A stretch of DNA of 48,264 bases from Lachnospiraceae bacterium. GTDB lineage: Bacteria > Bacillota > Clostridia > Lachnospirales > Lachnospiraceae. The position numbers and the translations under genes are program-made. The stretch covers positions 1-48,264 of the forward strand of contig QXWO01000048.1 of NCBI GenBank assembly GCA_009911035.1, given 5' to 3'. This document shows positions 17,641 through 25,659 of the stretch, in pieces; within the stretch, counting starts at the first letter, position 1; each line of letters starts with the position of its first letter. A model generated the notes under the pieces. It did no database searches. It was not told the DNA's origin and was given only the letters and a program-made list of their open reading frames with translations.

Positions 17641-17687
17641 GCACTAAATATTGTATTTATTTCAAATCACCTATCAATATATGGTGG
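17641..17687 (-). promoter_or_regulatory. nrdD promoter overlapped by a pair of NrdR boxes
   Basis: Two 16-bp sites matching ACACWATATATWGTGT lie at 17641-17656 (13 of 16 matches) and 17672-17687 (11 of 16). They start exactly 31 bp apart, the three-turn spacing known for NrdR. On the minus strand a -35 TTGATA (17672-17677) sits in the upstream box and a -10 TACAAT (17650-17655) in the other, 16 bp apart, so NrdR binding would cover both promoter elements. Confidence 0.75.
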
Positions 17688-17726
17688 CAACATCTAGTAT
17701 AATAAAACCTCATACAGATGTCAACC

Positions 17727-18896
17727 CTATCTTATCATTCCCGAAGCTGCAATCGCTGCCACTGCTTCCCGGATTTCCGAAACCGGCATGGTCAGCGCAA
17801 AGCGCACATGTCCCTTTCCCAGTTTACCGAAACTGCTTCCCGGCGTGCACAGGACCCCTGACTTTTCAAGAAGTTCCATGACGAATGCCACATCGTCCGT
17901 ATATCCTTTTGGTATTTTCCCCCAGGCAAACATTGTGCCCTGGCTGTCGGGTATATCCCAGCCGATTTCCCGGAGTCCGCCGCACAAAGCATCCCTTCTC
18001 TCCTGATACCAGGCACATCTTTGTTTCACGCCATCGTCAGGTCCTTCCAACGCGGCAATTGCACCATACTGGACAGGCAGAAATGTGCCATAGTCGATCT
18101 GGGAACGGAGCTTTTTAAAATTCTGCACCAGATACGCATTCCCCACAAGGAATCCGGCCCTGGCCCCTGTGTAATTGTAGCTTTTGGACAGGGAATAAAA
18201 CTCGATACAGTTTTCTTTTGCCCCCTCGAACTGTAAAATAGATTTTCCCACCTGGCCGTCATAAATGATATCGGAATAGGCATTGTCATGTACGATAATG
18301 ATGTTGTGAGACTTTGCCCATGGAATCAGTTCTTCGTAAAAGCTGTCCGGTGCAATTTTACAGACTGGGTTCAAAGGATAAGACACGATCATAAACTTCG
18401 TCTTTTCGCAGGTTTCCTTGTCAATGGCCCCAAGGTCTGGAAGGTAATCATTTTCCGGTAATAGTTCATAAGTCCGCAGATCCGCCATGGCAAGGGAAGG
18501 CCCGATGGCAAAAATAGGGTAGCCCGGGTCCGGTACCAGTACCACATCCCCCGGATTGATCAGGGACAGCCCGATATGGGTAATCCCTTCCTGGGAACCG
18601 TATACATCTGTAATTTCCGATTCCGTAAGGGTCACATGGTAGCGCTCCTTAAAACGGTGTATCACCGCCTGGGTAAGTTCTGGCAGCATTTTAAGAGCAT
18701 ACTTATAATTGGCAGAAATTTTTGCTGCCTCCACAACCGCCTCCATGATATGGGGGTCAGTGGGGAAATCCGGCGTCCCTACTGACAGGTTGTAGACCTT
18801 TTTCCCTGTCTTTTCCACCTGTTCTTTCTTTTCATTGAGCACCTGAAAAATGCCCTCCTCATATTCCTTCATTCGATCAGCAGCCTGTATTTTCAT
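17727..18896 (-). CDS. PLP-dependent class I/II aminotransferase
   Basis: This 389-residue fold-type I aminotransferase has the PLP lysine in SLSKSYNYTGARAGF, the cofactor-contacting VHDNAYSDIIYD segment (Asp and Tyr), and an N-terminal NLSVGTPDFPTDPHI substrate loop. The text resembles LL-diaminopimelate or alanine/aspartate-type aminotransferases, and the exact amino donor cannot be told. The ATG at 18896 is preceded by GGGAGG; the annotated-looking longer frame adds seven residues with no signal. It lies 63 bp after the WYL regulator on the same strand and may be read from that unit. Confidence 0.85.
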   Translation of the reverse strand: MKIQAADRMKEYEEGIFQVLNEKKEQVEKTGKKVYNLSVGTPDFPTDPHIMEAVVEAAKISANYKYALKMLPELTQAVIHRFKERYHVTLTESEITDVYGSQEGITHIGLSLINPGDVVLVPDPGYPIFAIGPSLAMADLRTYELLPENDYLPDLGAIDKETCEKTKFMIVSYPLNPVCKIAPDSFYEELIPWAKSHNIIIVHDNAYSDIIYDGQVGKSILQFEGAKENCIEFYSLSKSYNYTGARAGFLVGNAYLVQNFKKLRSQIDYGTFLPVQYGAIAALEGPDDGVKQRCAWYQERRDALCGGLREIGWDIPDSQGTMFAWGKIPKGYTDDVAFVMELLEKSGVLCTPGSSFGKLGKGHVRFALTMPVSEIREAVAAIAASGMIR

Positions 18897-18959
18897 TTTT
18901 AACCTCCCTATTGCCACAACCAGCAGGTTTGTGTCAGCACAAACTTACTGCGTAAATAC

Positions 18960-19949
18960 TTAGTAGTTTCTCATAATGTTTTCCAGATAATCTATGTAAC
19001 CTCTGCGTACATGCTCCGGCCCGGTAACGGTTATTTCCGCCCCCAGCCCGGTAAGCCATCCGTAAAACTGGCGGCTGACCGCTGCCTTTATCCGTACGCT
19101 GACCATCCCCTCCCCGGCCATGCGGATATCAATATCCTTGCCGAAGCGGTCCAGGATAATCCCTATCATATTTTCAGGAAGCCGCAATGCAACCGTCTCC
19201 TCCTCGCCGCCGAACATATTAAATGTCCTGTTGGTGTACGCCGCAATGTCAAACTCTCCAAATGCCTCAACGCCCTTACGCATTTCCCCGGGCAGTTCCG
19301 TGATCCGGCTCATCTTATCCACCCGGAAATGCTTGATGCGTTCCTCCTCATCGTCATAGGCAATCAAATAGTAGTTTTCGTCCTGCCACGCCAGTGCCCA
19401 CGGGCTGATATGGTACTTCTTCCCCTGTCGTCTCGGCGTCAGCTCCTTTTTCACATTCCAGGAAAGATAGGTAAAGGTGACAGGCACATTGTCCTGTATG
19501 GCCTTGTGGATACGGTCCACATTGTAGTAAATGCTCTCGTTCTCCGTCTTCACCCGTCCGGCCACAAAAACCTGTCTCTGCAGTTGCTTCCCCTCATAGG
19601 GTCCTGCCAGCTTTTCTATCTTCGAAATCAGCTCCCGGGATTTTTTCTGGGTAATAAACCGGGACGCCTGCACTGCGTCCACCAGAAGTTTTAATTCCGG
19701 CAGCTCAAATTCCCGGCCTGCCAGATAATATCCGCCGCTGCTGCGAGACTTCACATTCACAATATCATAGCCAAAATGAATCAGACATTCGATATCATCG
19801 TAAATACTTTTCCGCTCTGCGCCGATTCCATATGCGGCAAGCTGGGATATCAGTTCCTGTGTGGACAGGCAGTGGGATTCATCGGACTTTTCCGTAAGGA
19901 TTTTCAGCAGATATAAAAGCTTCATTTTCTGATTCGCGGATTTTGCCAT
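18960..19949 (-). CDS. WYL-domain transcriptional regulator
   Basis: This 329-residue regulator has an N-terminal winged helix (about 8-75, with LSTQELISQLAAYGIGAERKSIYDDI) and a WYL domain (about 140-215, with YHISPWALAWQDENYYLIAYDDE and an HFRVDKM strand), followed by a WCX-type C-terminal extension. WYL proteins are regulators that often bind nucleic acids or nucleotides through the domain. Its ATG (19949) overlaps the stop of the HAD phosphatase gene by 1 nt (TGATG), so the two are translationally coupled. Target unknown. Confidence 0.88.
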   Translation of the reverse strand: MAKSANQKMKLLYLLKILTEKSDESHCLSTQELISQLAAYGIGAERKSIYDDIECLIHFGYDIVNVKSRSSGGYYLAGREFELPELKLLVDAVQASRFITQKKSRELISKIEKLAGPYEGKQLQRQVFVAGRVKTENESIYYNVDRIHKAIQDNVPVTFTYLSWNVKKELTPRRQGKKYHISPWALAWQDENYYLIAYDDEEERIKHFRVDKMSRITELPGEMRKGVEAFGEFDIAAYTNRTFNMFGGEEETVALRLPENMIGIILDRFGKDIDIRMAGEGMVSVRIKAAVSRQFYGWLTGLGAEITVTGPEHVRRGYIDYLENIMRNY

Positions 19950-20635
19950 CAGAGCAGTTCCTCCACTTCCCACAAGTTCTTAATCTCATAATCAATCTTA
20001 AGCTTAGTATGATTCTCCAGGCCTCCCGGATTGTACCAGCAGCATGCAACCCCGGCATTGTTTCCGCCCTGCATGTCGCTGGAAAGGGAATCCCCTACCA
20101 TGAGAGCCTTTTGCCTTTTGAAGTCCGGTATCTGCCCGAAACATTTCTCAAAATACCTCCGTTCCGGTTTGGGATACCCGATCTCCTCCGATATGAAAAT
20201 ACCGTCCAGAATCTGGTCAAGCCCCGATAAACGGAGTTTATTCTGCTGGGTTTTAGTAACTCCGTTGGTCAGCGCATACTGGCGCACTTTCCCTTTGAGC
20301 TTTTTACACAGCTCTTTTGAATTGTCCTGGAAATAAAAAACTGACCCCAGCGCATCTTGATAAACAGACTGGAACTTCTCTACATCCACATCCTCCATGC
20401 CAAGCTGCCCAAAAAGGGTGACAAATCTTCCAGTCAGCAGGTCTGCCTTGGTAATTTTCCCAAGTTCGAAGCGTTTCCAGTATGAAGTGTTGATATCCGA
20501 ATAAAGAGAGATGACCGTCCCATCCGCCTTTTTGCCAAACTGCTCAAAGCTGTAACACAACGCATACTCCTGGGATCTGTTAAAATCCAGCAGGGTCTGG
20601 TCAACATCCCACAAAATAATCTCAAACCTGCCCAT
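19949..20635 (-). CDS. HAD-family hydrolase, YjjG/YfnB-like pyrimidine 5'-nucleotidase
   Basis: This 228-residue HAD phosphatase has motif I WDVDQTLLDF (nucleophile Asp10 and Asp12), motif II ALTNG, the motif III lysine in GYPKPERRYF, and motif IV MVGDSLSSDMQGG. The cap is helical (C1), as in YjjG/YfnB, which hydrolyse UMP, dUMP or dTMP and non-canonical nucleotides; the substrate here is inferred. AGGAGGG precedes the ATG. The WYL regulator follows with overlapping codons. Confidence 0.88.
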   Translation of the reverse strand: MGRFEIILWDVDQTLLDFNRSQEYALCYSFEQFGKKADGTVISLYSDINTSYWKRFELGKITKADLLTGRFVTLFGQLGMEDVDVEKFQSVYQDALGSVFYFQDNSKELCKKLKGKVRQYALTNGVTKTQQNKLRLSGLDQILDGIFISEEIGYPKPERRYFEKCFGQIPDFKRQKALMVGDSLSSDMQGGNNAGVACCWYNPGGLENHTKLKIDYEIKNLWEVEELL

Positions 20636-20653
20636 GCAGCCCTCCTTTATTGC

Positions 20654-20679
20654 AAAAAGCGCAAAGCTGACTTTGCGCT
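20654..20679 (-). terminator. Intrinsic terminator after the small membrane protein gene
   Basis: An 8-9 bp stem (AGCGCAAAG/CTTTGCGCT, 4-nt loop) is followed on the minus strand by TTTTTGC. It lies just upstream of the HAD phosphatase ribosome binding site and separates the two units. Confidence 0.85.
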
Positions 20680-20718
20680 CCTTACCACGACTATATCCCT
20701 AAACAATACACACGCCTG

Positions 20719-20877
20719 CTAAGCTCCTGCCTGTGTCTTTTCATTTCCTGCCTGACTGTTTTTATTTTTGCGCATCTTTATCCCCAGAAAGACTGCCACA
20801 CCAGCAATCACCACCACAACTGCCATAAGCAGCAGATAGGAAAAAAAAGAATTAAAAAACAATACGAAATTACTCAT
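20719..20877 (-). CDS. Small single-pass membrane protein, unknown
   Basis: A 52-residue protein, MSNFVLFFNSFFSYLLLMAV then a hydrophobic helix (about 15-37), ending in a positively charged KMRKNKNS tail and a short polar C-terminus. The ATG at 20877 was chosen because a purine-rich GGTGAGAG lies before it and because the hydrophobic helix starts there; the longer frame adds a poorly conserved-looking leader. It has its own promoter (20958-20986) and a terminator, which supports it as a real single-gene unit. I do not recognise it. Confidence 0.6.
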   Translation of the reverse strand: MSNFVLFFNSFFSYLLLMAVVVVIAGVAVFLGIKMRKNKNSQAGNEKTQAGA

Positions 20878-20957
20878 ACTCTCACCAGACCTTTCTTTAT
20901 CATTAATAAAGGAATCAAATCCCCCAAATGTACATTGATGGGGATTCATCCTACATT

Positions 20958-20986
20958 ATAATAGCATTGTGTCATTTCACAGTCAA
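20958..20986 (-). promoter_or_regulatory. Sigma-A promoter of the small membrane protein gene
   Basis: TTGACT (20981-20986) and TATTAT (20958-20963) on the minus strand are 17 bp apart. TATAAT is also readable 3 bp further on. It lies just after the MutS-like gene's stop codon. Confidence 0.6.
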
Positions 20987-21017
20987 GTCCGCTCCCTGCT
21001 TTGATGCCACACATCAT

Positions 21018-22706
21018 CTATCGGGCCGTCCCGGGCCAGACACCGACAGCTGAAAAATCCGCCGCCATCTTCTCCGCCTTTTGTATGATGGAAGAATCAT
21101 ACCCCATAATGCCCAGAAGCCTGATCGCATTTCTGGACGCGGCCCGTCCCTCAATGATCTTATAAGTGAAGGAAATATCGTCCTTCTGGATTTCTTCTGT
21201 AAAATGATAGTTTCTATATATTTCCTCCAGCAAATGTGTCAGTTCAATGTCATGAGTAGCCGCAAAACACATACAGTTATTACCGGACAGGCTTAACAAT
21301 ATCTGGCTGGATGCAGCAATCCGCTCCACGGTATTGGTGCCCCTCAGCACCTCATCCACAAAGCACAGCACCGGAGCTCCCTCTTCCTTGCACAGATCCA
21401 GTATCCGCTTGATGGCCTTGATCTCCACCATATAGTAGCTGTCTCCTCCCTGCACATCGTCCCGAAGGCTCATGGAGGATGCAATGCGGAAAAGCGCGCT
21501 CTTATAATGCTTCGCAAGACAGGTGTGGATGGTCTGGGCCAGAATGCTATTGACAGCCATGGTTTTTAAAAAGGTAGACTTTCCTGACGCATTGGACCCG
21601 GTAATCAGCACGCTGGCATTGGTGTACATGTCATTTTTTACCGGCTCTTTGATCAGCGGATGGTACATGTCTTTGGTATCAATAGAATTCTCTTTTACAA
21701 ATTCCGGAACACAGTATTCCTGCAGGGAGGCCCGGTAGGCTCCCACTGCAATCATCGCCTCTATTCTTCCTGCCACAGTAATCATCTGGTCAATGTCCTT
21801 AATATGCTTTCTCACCTCTGAAAGCATCTGATTAAATTTAATAAGGTCCAGATGAAAGCCCATCCGCAGATAATCTAAGAGCATATCCAGCGGATTCCCG
21901 GAACCGGACATCCTGTTGCCGGACATGACCAAAAAAGAACCATGTTTAAAGCTTCCCATAGAGGTACTGCTCATTTTTAAGATGGCAAGTTCCTCTTCCA
22001 GGACAGACGCCCTGCCGGCCTTGATTTCCTTCACAGCGTCAAGAAGCCTGAACACATAAGAAAAACTGACAATATAGGGATCTATTTTTTCCTTTTCCTT
22101 AAAATAATTTACATTATTATAGGCCAGTATGCCGAAGAATGCCACCAGCCCTAAGGGTAACTGGATAAACATAAGGGCCACGCTGGCAAGCAGTAATGCA
22201 AGGGACATGTAATGGGGGATATTGCTGCGCATTCCCAGATTGTCCAGATAATCCAGATAATCATAAATAGAAAATTTCCCCATCCTGCCCAGCCTGTGGA
22301 AAATAAGCTGATAAGCGACCCGCTCGCTGCTGTGTTCCGCAAAATACCTGATGATCTCCTCCCTGCGTCCAAGTTCGCGCTCATCCATGCAGGGGCACCG
22401 CAGCATGTAATAAAGATATTCTTCTCCCGCCGCAGAATAGGTAAAATTCATTTTTTTAAAGATTTCATCCATATTCAAGTCATTCCACGTAATATCATCG
22501 ATATGGAATCCGTCTGTGTGCTTCAAAAAATAGTGGGAAATATTTTCAAATTGTACAGGGCTGTATTCCCTTTGCGGCAAAATACCATAATCCGTATACA
22601 GACTCTGTGCAAACTGCTTTTCTGATTTCCGGAAATCATAATACCCTTTCAGCAGGAAAGTCAAAACCAGCCCTGCCATTACCACCGCAAAAATTATATA
22701 TTCCAT
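21018..22706 (-). CDS. Membrane-associated MutS-like ATPase
   Basis: This 562-residue protein has the C-terminal MutS ATPase: Walker A TGSNASGKST (369-378), Walker B VLCFVDEVLRGTN (Asp451, Glu452) and an ATHD histidine switch (484-486). The mismatch-recognition N-terminal domain of MutS is absent. Instead there is an N-terminal hydrophobic helix (3-19) and a hydrophobic pair near 166-198, so it is membrane-anchored. Such proteins are found in Firmicutes without a known role in mismatch repair. The ATG at 22706 follows GGAGCAGTCAGG. It follows mtaD by 153 bp, behind a hairpin, so co-transcription is uncertain. Confidence 0.85.
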   Translation of the reverse strand: MEYIIFAVVMAGLVLTFLLKGYYDFRKSEKQFAQSLYTDYGILPQREYSPVQFENISHYFLKHTDGFHIDDITWNDLNMDEIFKKMNFTYSAAGEEYLYYMLRCPCMDERELGRREEIIRYFAEHSSERVAYQLIFHRLGRMGKFSIYDYLDYLDNLGMRSNIPHYMSLALLLASVALMFIQLPLGLVAFFGILAYNNVNYFKEKEKIDPYIVSFSYVFRLLDAVKEIKAGRASVLEEELAILKMSSTSMGSFKHGSFLVMSGNRMSGSGNPLDMLLDYLRMGFHLDLIKFNQMLSEVRKHIKDIDQMITVAGRIEAMIAVGAYRASLQEYCVPEFVKENSIDTKDMYHPLIKEPVKNDMYTNASVLITGSNASGKSTFLKTMAVNSILAQTIHTCLAKHYKSALFRIASSMSLRDDVQGGDSYYMVEIKAIKRILDLCKEEGAPVLCFVDEVLRGTNTVERIAASSQILLSLSGNNCMCFAATHDIELTHLLEEIYRNYHFTEEIQKDDISFTYKIIEGRAASRNAIRLLGIMGYDSSIIQKAEKMAADFSAVGVWPGTAR

Positions 22707-22851
22707 CCTGACTGCTCCATTTAAATTTTTATCATAACAACCGGCCTTTATGCCGTCATACAAATGCATGTGCACCATGCACTCTCACGCCCGCGGACCA
22801 GCTTACCTGCGGCGCACTTTGCCAATCGTCTTCTTTCCCAAATGCTCTCTA

Positions 22852-22878
22852 AAACCGTCCTATAAAGAATGACGGTTT
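22852..22878 (-). terminator. Hairpin spanning the mtaD stop codon
   Basis: AAACCGTC (in the last mtaD codons) pairs with GACGGTTT just after the TAG, and TTTTAG follows. The stem is short and the U-tract weak, so it may be a partial terminator between mtaD and the MutS-like gene. Confidence 0.45.
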
Positions 22879-24161
22879 CTGACAGCCTCCGCTTTCCGGT
22901 AAATATCCTCCGGCTTGTCCTTCGTGTAAAAAGCACCTTTCTCATATAGGATCTTCCCTGCAATCATGGTCATGGCCACATTCTGCTTGCTTCCGCTGTA
23001 GACCAGATTTTTAGGGATATTGTGGACAGGCTGCATATTGGGCTGCATTAGGTCGATCATGATAATATCCGCCAGTTTTCCGGCCGCCAGAACATCAGCA
23101 TCCTCAAGCCCCATGGCCCGGGCGCTGTTGACCGTTGCCATTTTTAGCACTTCCATGGCATCCACTGCTGAAGCATCTTTTTCTTTTATTTTTGCAAGCC
23201 CTGTCACCAGAAACATTTCACGGAACATATCAAGACAGTTATTGCTTGCAGGCCCGTCTGTTCCAATCGCCACGTTTACCCCTGCCTGCAGAAACTCCGA
23301 TATGGGTGCAATCCCGCTGGCAAGCTTCATATTGGAGCCGGGGTTGGTCACAGCAGTCATCCCTCTTTTTTTCATAACGGCAATATCTTCCGGTGTCATA
23401 TGCACACAGTGATAACCGCCGCCGCCGTAATCAAAGATCCCCAGCGAGTCCAGAAATCCCATAGGCGTCATTCCACAGCGCTCCACACACTCCTTTACCT
23501 CTTTTTGTGTCTCCGCAAGGTGGGTAAATACCGGCGCTTTGTATTTATGGGCAAGTGCCGCTATTTTTTCAAGAAGCTCCCTGGAGCAGGTATATTCCGC
23601 ATGGAATCCAAGGATATAGGACTGGAGGGGGCTTTTCTTGTTTAGCTTCAGATACATCTCCTCCACCATTTCCGGGGACTGGCTGAAATTGTTCACTCCT
23701 CCTGCCTGCACACACCGCATTCCCATATGGTCAAAAGCATCCGCAATCGTCTCCGGCGTAAGATACATGTCAAAAGCCGCCGTTATGCCGCTGGTAAGGT
23801 ATTCTAAAACCGCCAGCTTAGACAGGTGGTAAATATCCTCCGGCGTCATCTTCGCCTCTATGGGAAAAATCTTATGGTTCAGCCATTCATCTAAAGGAAG
23901 GTCATCCGCATAGGAACGCATAAGCGTCATTGCCGAATGGGTGTGGGCGTTCTTGAAGCCCGGCATCAAAAGATTTCCGCCGCAGTCCATCTCTTTGTCC
24001 CACAAAATCCCTTCATAAGGCAGGCTGCCGCAGGTTTCATGGGTATCCTGGCCATTTCCCACATAGAGGATTTTTTCATCCTGTATCCAGATTTCCCCCT
24101 CAAAAATTTCCCTGTTTTTCTCCATGGTGAGGATTCTGGCGTTATATAATCTTATGTTCAT
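22860..24161 (-). CDS. mtaD: 5-methylthioadenosine/S-adenosylhomocysteine deaminase-like amidohydrolase
   Basis: This 433-residue metal-dependent amidohydrolase has metal ligands His73 and His75 in NAHTHSAM, a histidine in GFHAEYTC, another in FTHLAET, and the catalytic Asp in IGTDGPASNN. Sequence and length fit the MtaD group, which deaminates 5'-methylthioadenosine, S-adenosylhomocysteine or adenosine to the inosine form. The product would be a substrate for the neighbouring nucleoside phosphorylase. The ATG follows AAAGGATATCCA. It lies 11 bp after cdd, so punA-cdd-mtaD read as one salvage operon. Confidence 0.87.
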   Translation of the reverse strand: MNIRLYNARILTMEKNREIFEGEIWIQDEKILYVGNGQDTHETCGSLPYEGILWDKEMDCGGNLLMPGFKNAHTHSAMTLMRSYADDLPLDEWLNHKIFPIEAKMTPEDIYHLSKLAVLEYLTSGITAAFDMYLTPETIADAFDHMGMRCVQAGGVNNFSQSPEMVEEMYLKLNKKSPLQSYILGFHAEYTCSRELLEKIAALAHKYKAPVFTHLAETQKEVKECVERCGMTPMGFLDSLGIFDYGGGGYHCVHMTPEDIAVMKKRGMTAVTNPGSNMKLASGIAPISEFLQAGVNVAIGTDGPASNNCLDMFREMFLVTGLAKIKEKDASAVDAMEVLKMATVNSARAMGLEDADVLAAGKLADIIMIDLMQPNMQPVHNIPKNLVYSGSKQNVAMTMIAGKILYEKGAFYTKDKPEDIYRKAEAVRNRHSL

Positions 24162-24172
24162 TGGATATCCTT

Positions 24173-24622
24173 TCAGGTTTTCAAATTATCAGGTCCGAAG
24201 CTTTCGGGAAGCAGTTCTTTTAAAAGGTGCATCTTAAAATCCCTTCCGCTTCTGGCTACAATCACTATAAATTCATCCGGGTCGGCAAATTCACGCAAAA
24301 CCTGCCTGCACACGCCACAGGGGTAAGCATACTGGCTGATTTCCTCCCCCTTTGGGCCTCCTGCCACCGCAATGGCCTTGAACTTGCGCTTCCCTTCGCT
24401 GACCGCCTTGCTTACAGCCGTCCGCTCTGCACAGATGGAAGGACTGTAAGATGCGTTTTCTATATTGCAGCCAGTATAGATCCGCAGTTCATTTGTCAAT
24501 ACTGCTGCACCCACCATATACCCGGAATAAGGCGCATAGGCTTTCTTTCTGGCCTCCAGCGCTGAGCGCACCAGCTCCTGCACCGGAATATCTTCTTTTT
24601 CTATGATCGTATTTACATTCAT
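24173..24622 (-). CDS. cdd: Cytidine deaminase
   Basis: This 149-residue protein is a standard homotetrameric cytidine deaminase. CNIENASYSPSICAERTAV holds the first zinc cysteine and the catalytic Glu, and PCGVCRQVL holds the other two cysteines. It converts cytidine and deoxycytidine to uridine and deoxyuridine. AAAGGAG is present about 19 nt before the ATG, slightly far; no nearer start fits the family. It is 23 bp downstream of punA. Confidence 0.94.
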   Translation of the reverse strand: MNVNTIIEKEDIPVQELVRSALEARKKAYAPYSGYMVGAAVLTNELRIYTGCNIENASYSPSICAERTAVSKAVSEGKRKFKAIAVAGGPKGEEISQYAYPCGVCRQVLREFADPDEFIVIVARSGRDFKMHLLKELLPESFGPDNLKT

Positions 24623-24645
24623 GGCTGCTTATCCAAAATCTCCTT

Positions 24646-25467
24646 TCAGAATCCGGCGATCGCTTCTGTCACAAGCTCCCGGAACAACGGCGCCGCCTTG
24701 TTGGAAGCTTCCTGCACTTCCTCGTGGGTAAGGGGCTGGTCTGTCATGCCTGCTGCAAGGTTAGCCACACAGGAAATGCCGCAGATCTTCATGCCCATAT
24801 GGTTGGCTGCAATAGCTTCCACCACCGTACTCATTCCCACTGCATCCGCACCAAGGCCCCGCAGCATTTTTATTTCAGCAGGAGATTCAAAAGACGGCCC
24901 GGTCAGCTGCACATAAACGCCTTCGTGAAGGGGGATATTGCATTCCCTGGCTTTTTCTTTTATGATTTCCTGCAGGCCCCGGTCATAAACCGTGCTCATA
25001 TCAGGGAAACGGCATCCCAGCTCATCTATATTTGCCCCAATCAGAGGATTGGGTGCAAAGCATGAAATATGGTCTTTGATCAGCATAAAGCTTCCCGCCC
25101 CGAAAGAAGGATTGATCCCCCCTGAAGCATTCGTAAGGAACAGGACCTGTGCCCCCATCATCTTCATCAGCCGTGTGGGAAGCACCACATCGGTGATGGG
25201 ATAGCCTTCATAATAATGTACGCGCCCCTTCATGCACACCACCGGAACCCCTTTTACATAACCAAAAATAAACCTGCCCTCATGGCCTGGAACCGTGGAA
25301 ACCGGAAAGCCTTCAATTTCATTGTAGTCGATCTGTGCCTTCACGTCCATCGTATCTGCATAATTGCCAAGCCCTGACCCTAATACCAGAGCCACTTTCG
25401 GCTCAAAGGGAAGCCTGTCCTTTATACTCTCATAACATTTTACCACTTTTTCATATACCTGATTCAT
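24646..25467 (-). CDS. punA: Purine nucleoside phosphorylase (trimeric type)
   Basis: This 273-residue PNP cleaves (deoxy)guanosine and inosine with phosphate. LVLGSGLGNYAD is the phosphate-binding loop, GRVHYYEGYP the conserved catalytic stretch, and VGMSTVVEAIAANHMGMKI the purine-site motif with the glutamate and asparagine neighbours. The length matches trimeric PNPs. The ribosome binding site AGGAGG is 6 nt from the ATG. A copy of the bipartite repeat (25482-25518) ends right at the ribosome binding site. First gene of the salvage operon. Confidence 0.94.
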   Translation of the reverse strand: MNQVYEKVVKCYESIKDRLPFEPKVALVLGSGLGNYADTMDVKAQIDYNEIEGFPVSTVPGHEGRFIFGYVKGVPVVCMKGRVHYYEGYPITDVVLPTRLMKMMGAQVLFLTNASGGINPSFGAGSFMLIKDHISCFAPNPLIGANIDELGCRFPDMSTVYDRGLQEIIKEKARECNIPLHEGVYVQLTGPSFESPAEIKMLRGLGADAVGMSTVVEAIAANHMGMKICGISCVANLAAGMTDQPLTHEEVQEASNKAAPLFRELVTEAIAGF

Positions 25468-25481
25468 GGAAACCCTCCTAA

Positions 25482-25518
25482 CAAACGCTGCAGCCCTCTG
25501 CGGGCCGGCCTATTGTAA
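25482..25518 (-). repeat. Bipartite element copy C (TTACAATAGG-N18-CAGCGTTTG)
   Basis: On the minus strand TTACAATAGG (25509-25518) is followed after exactly 18 bp by CAGCGTTTG (25482-25490), with the sequence TTAGGAGG, the punA ribosome binding site, directly after it. The 18-bp spacer is GC-rich and differs from copies A and B. Confidence 0.55.
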
Positions 25519-25599
25519 TAAATTAATAGCAATGCCTGCGGCGCTATTTCTAATAATAGTATCATAGAATTGCCGCTCCTGCAAATGAAGATTCCATTA

Positions 25600-25651
25600 A
25601 CAGCACAGGAAATCCCATGACGCTTTATGCGCCTGGCATTTCCTGCGCTGT
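25600..25651. repeat. Long imperfect inverted repeat after spoIVA
   Basis: Arms of about 22 nt (starting ACAGCACAGGAAATCCC, pairing to CAGGAAATGCC-type sequence on the other side) with a 7-nt loop CTTTATG. No U-tract follows on the minus strand, so it is at best a weak terminator. It lies 8 bp past the spoIVA stop and 80 bp before the bipartite element. Confidence 0.6.
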
Positions 25652-25659
25652 CCAAAAAG

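Noticed and set aside
22707-22963. Small ORF in the mtaD to MutS-like gap
   Set aside because: It overlaps the mtaD coding end in another frame and has no start signal.
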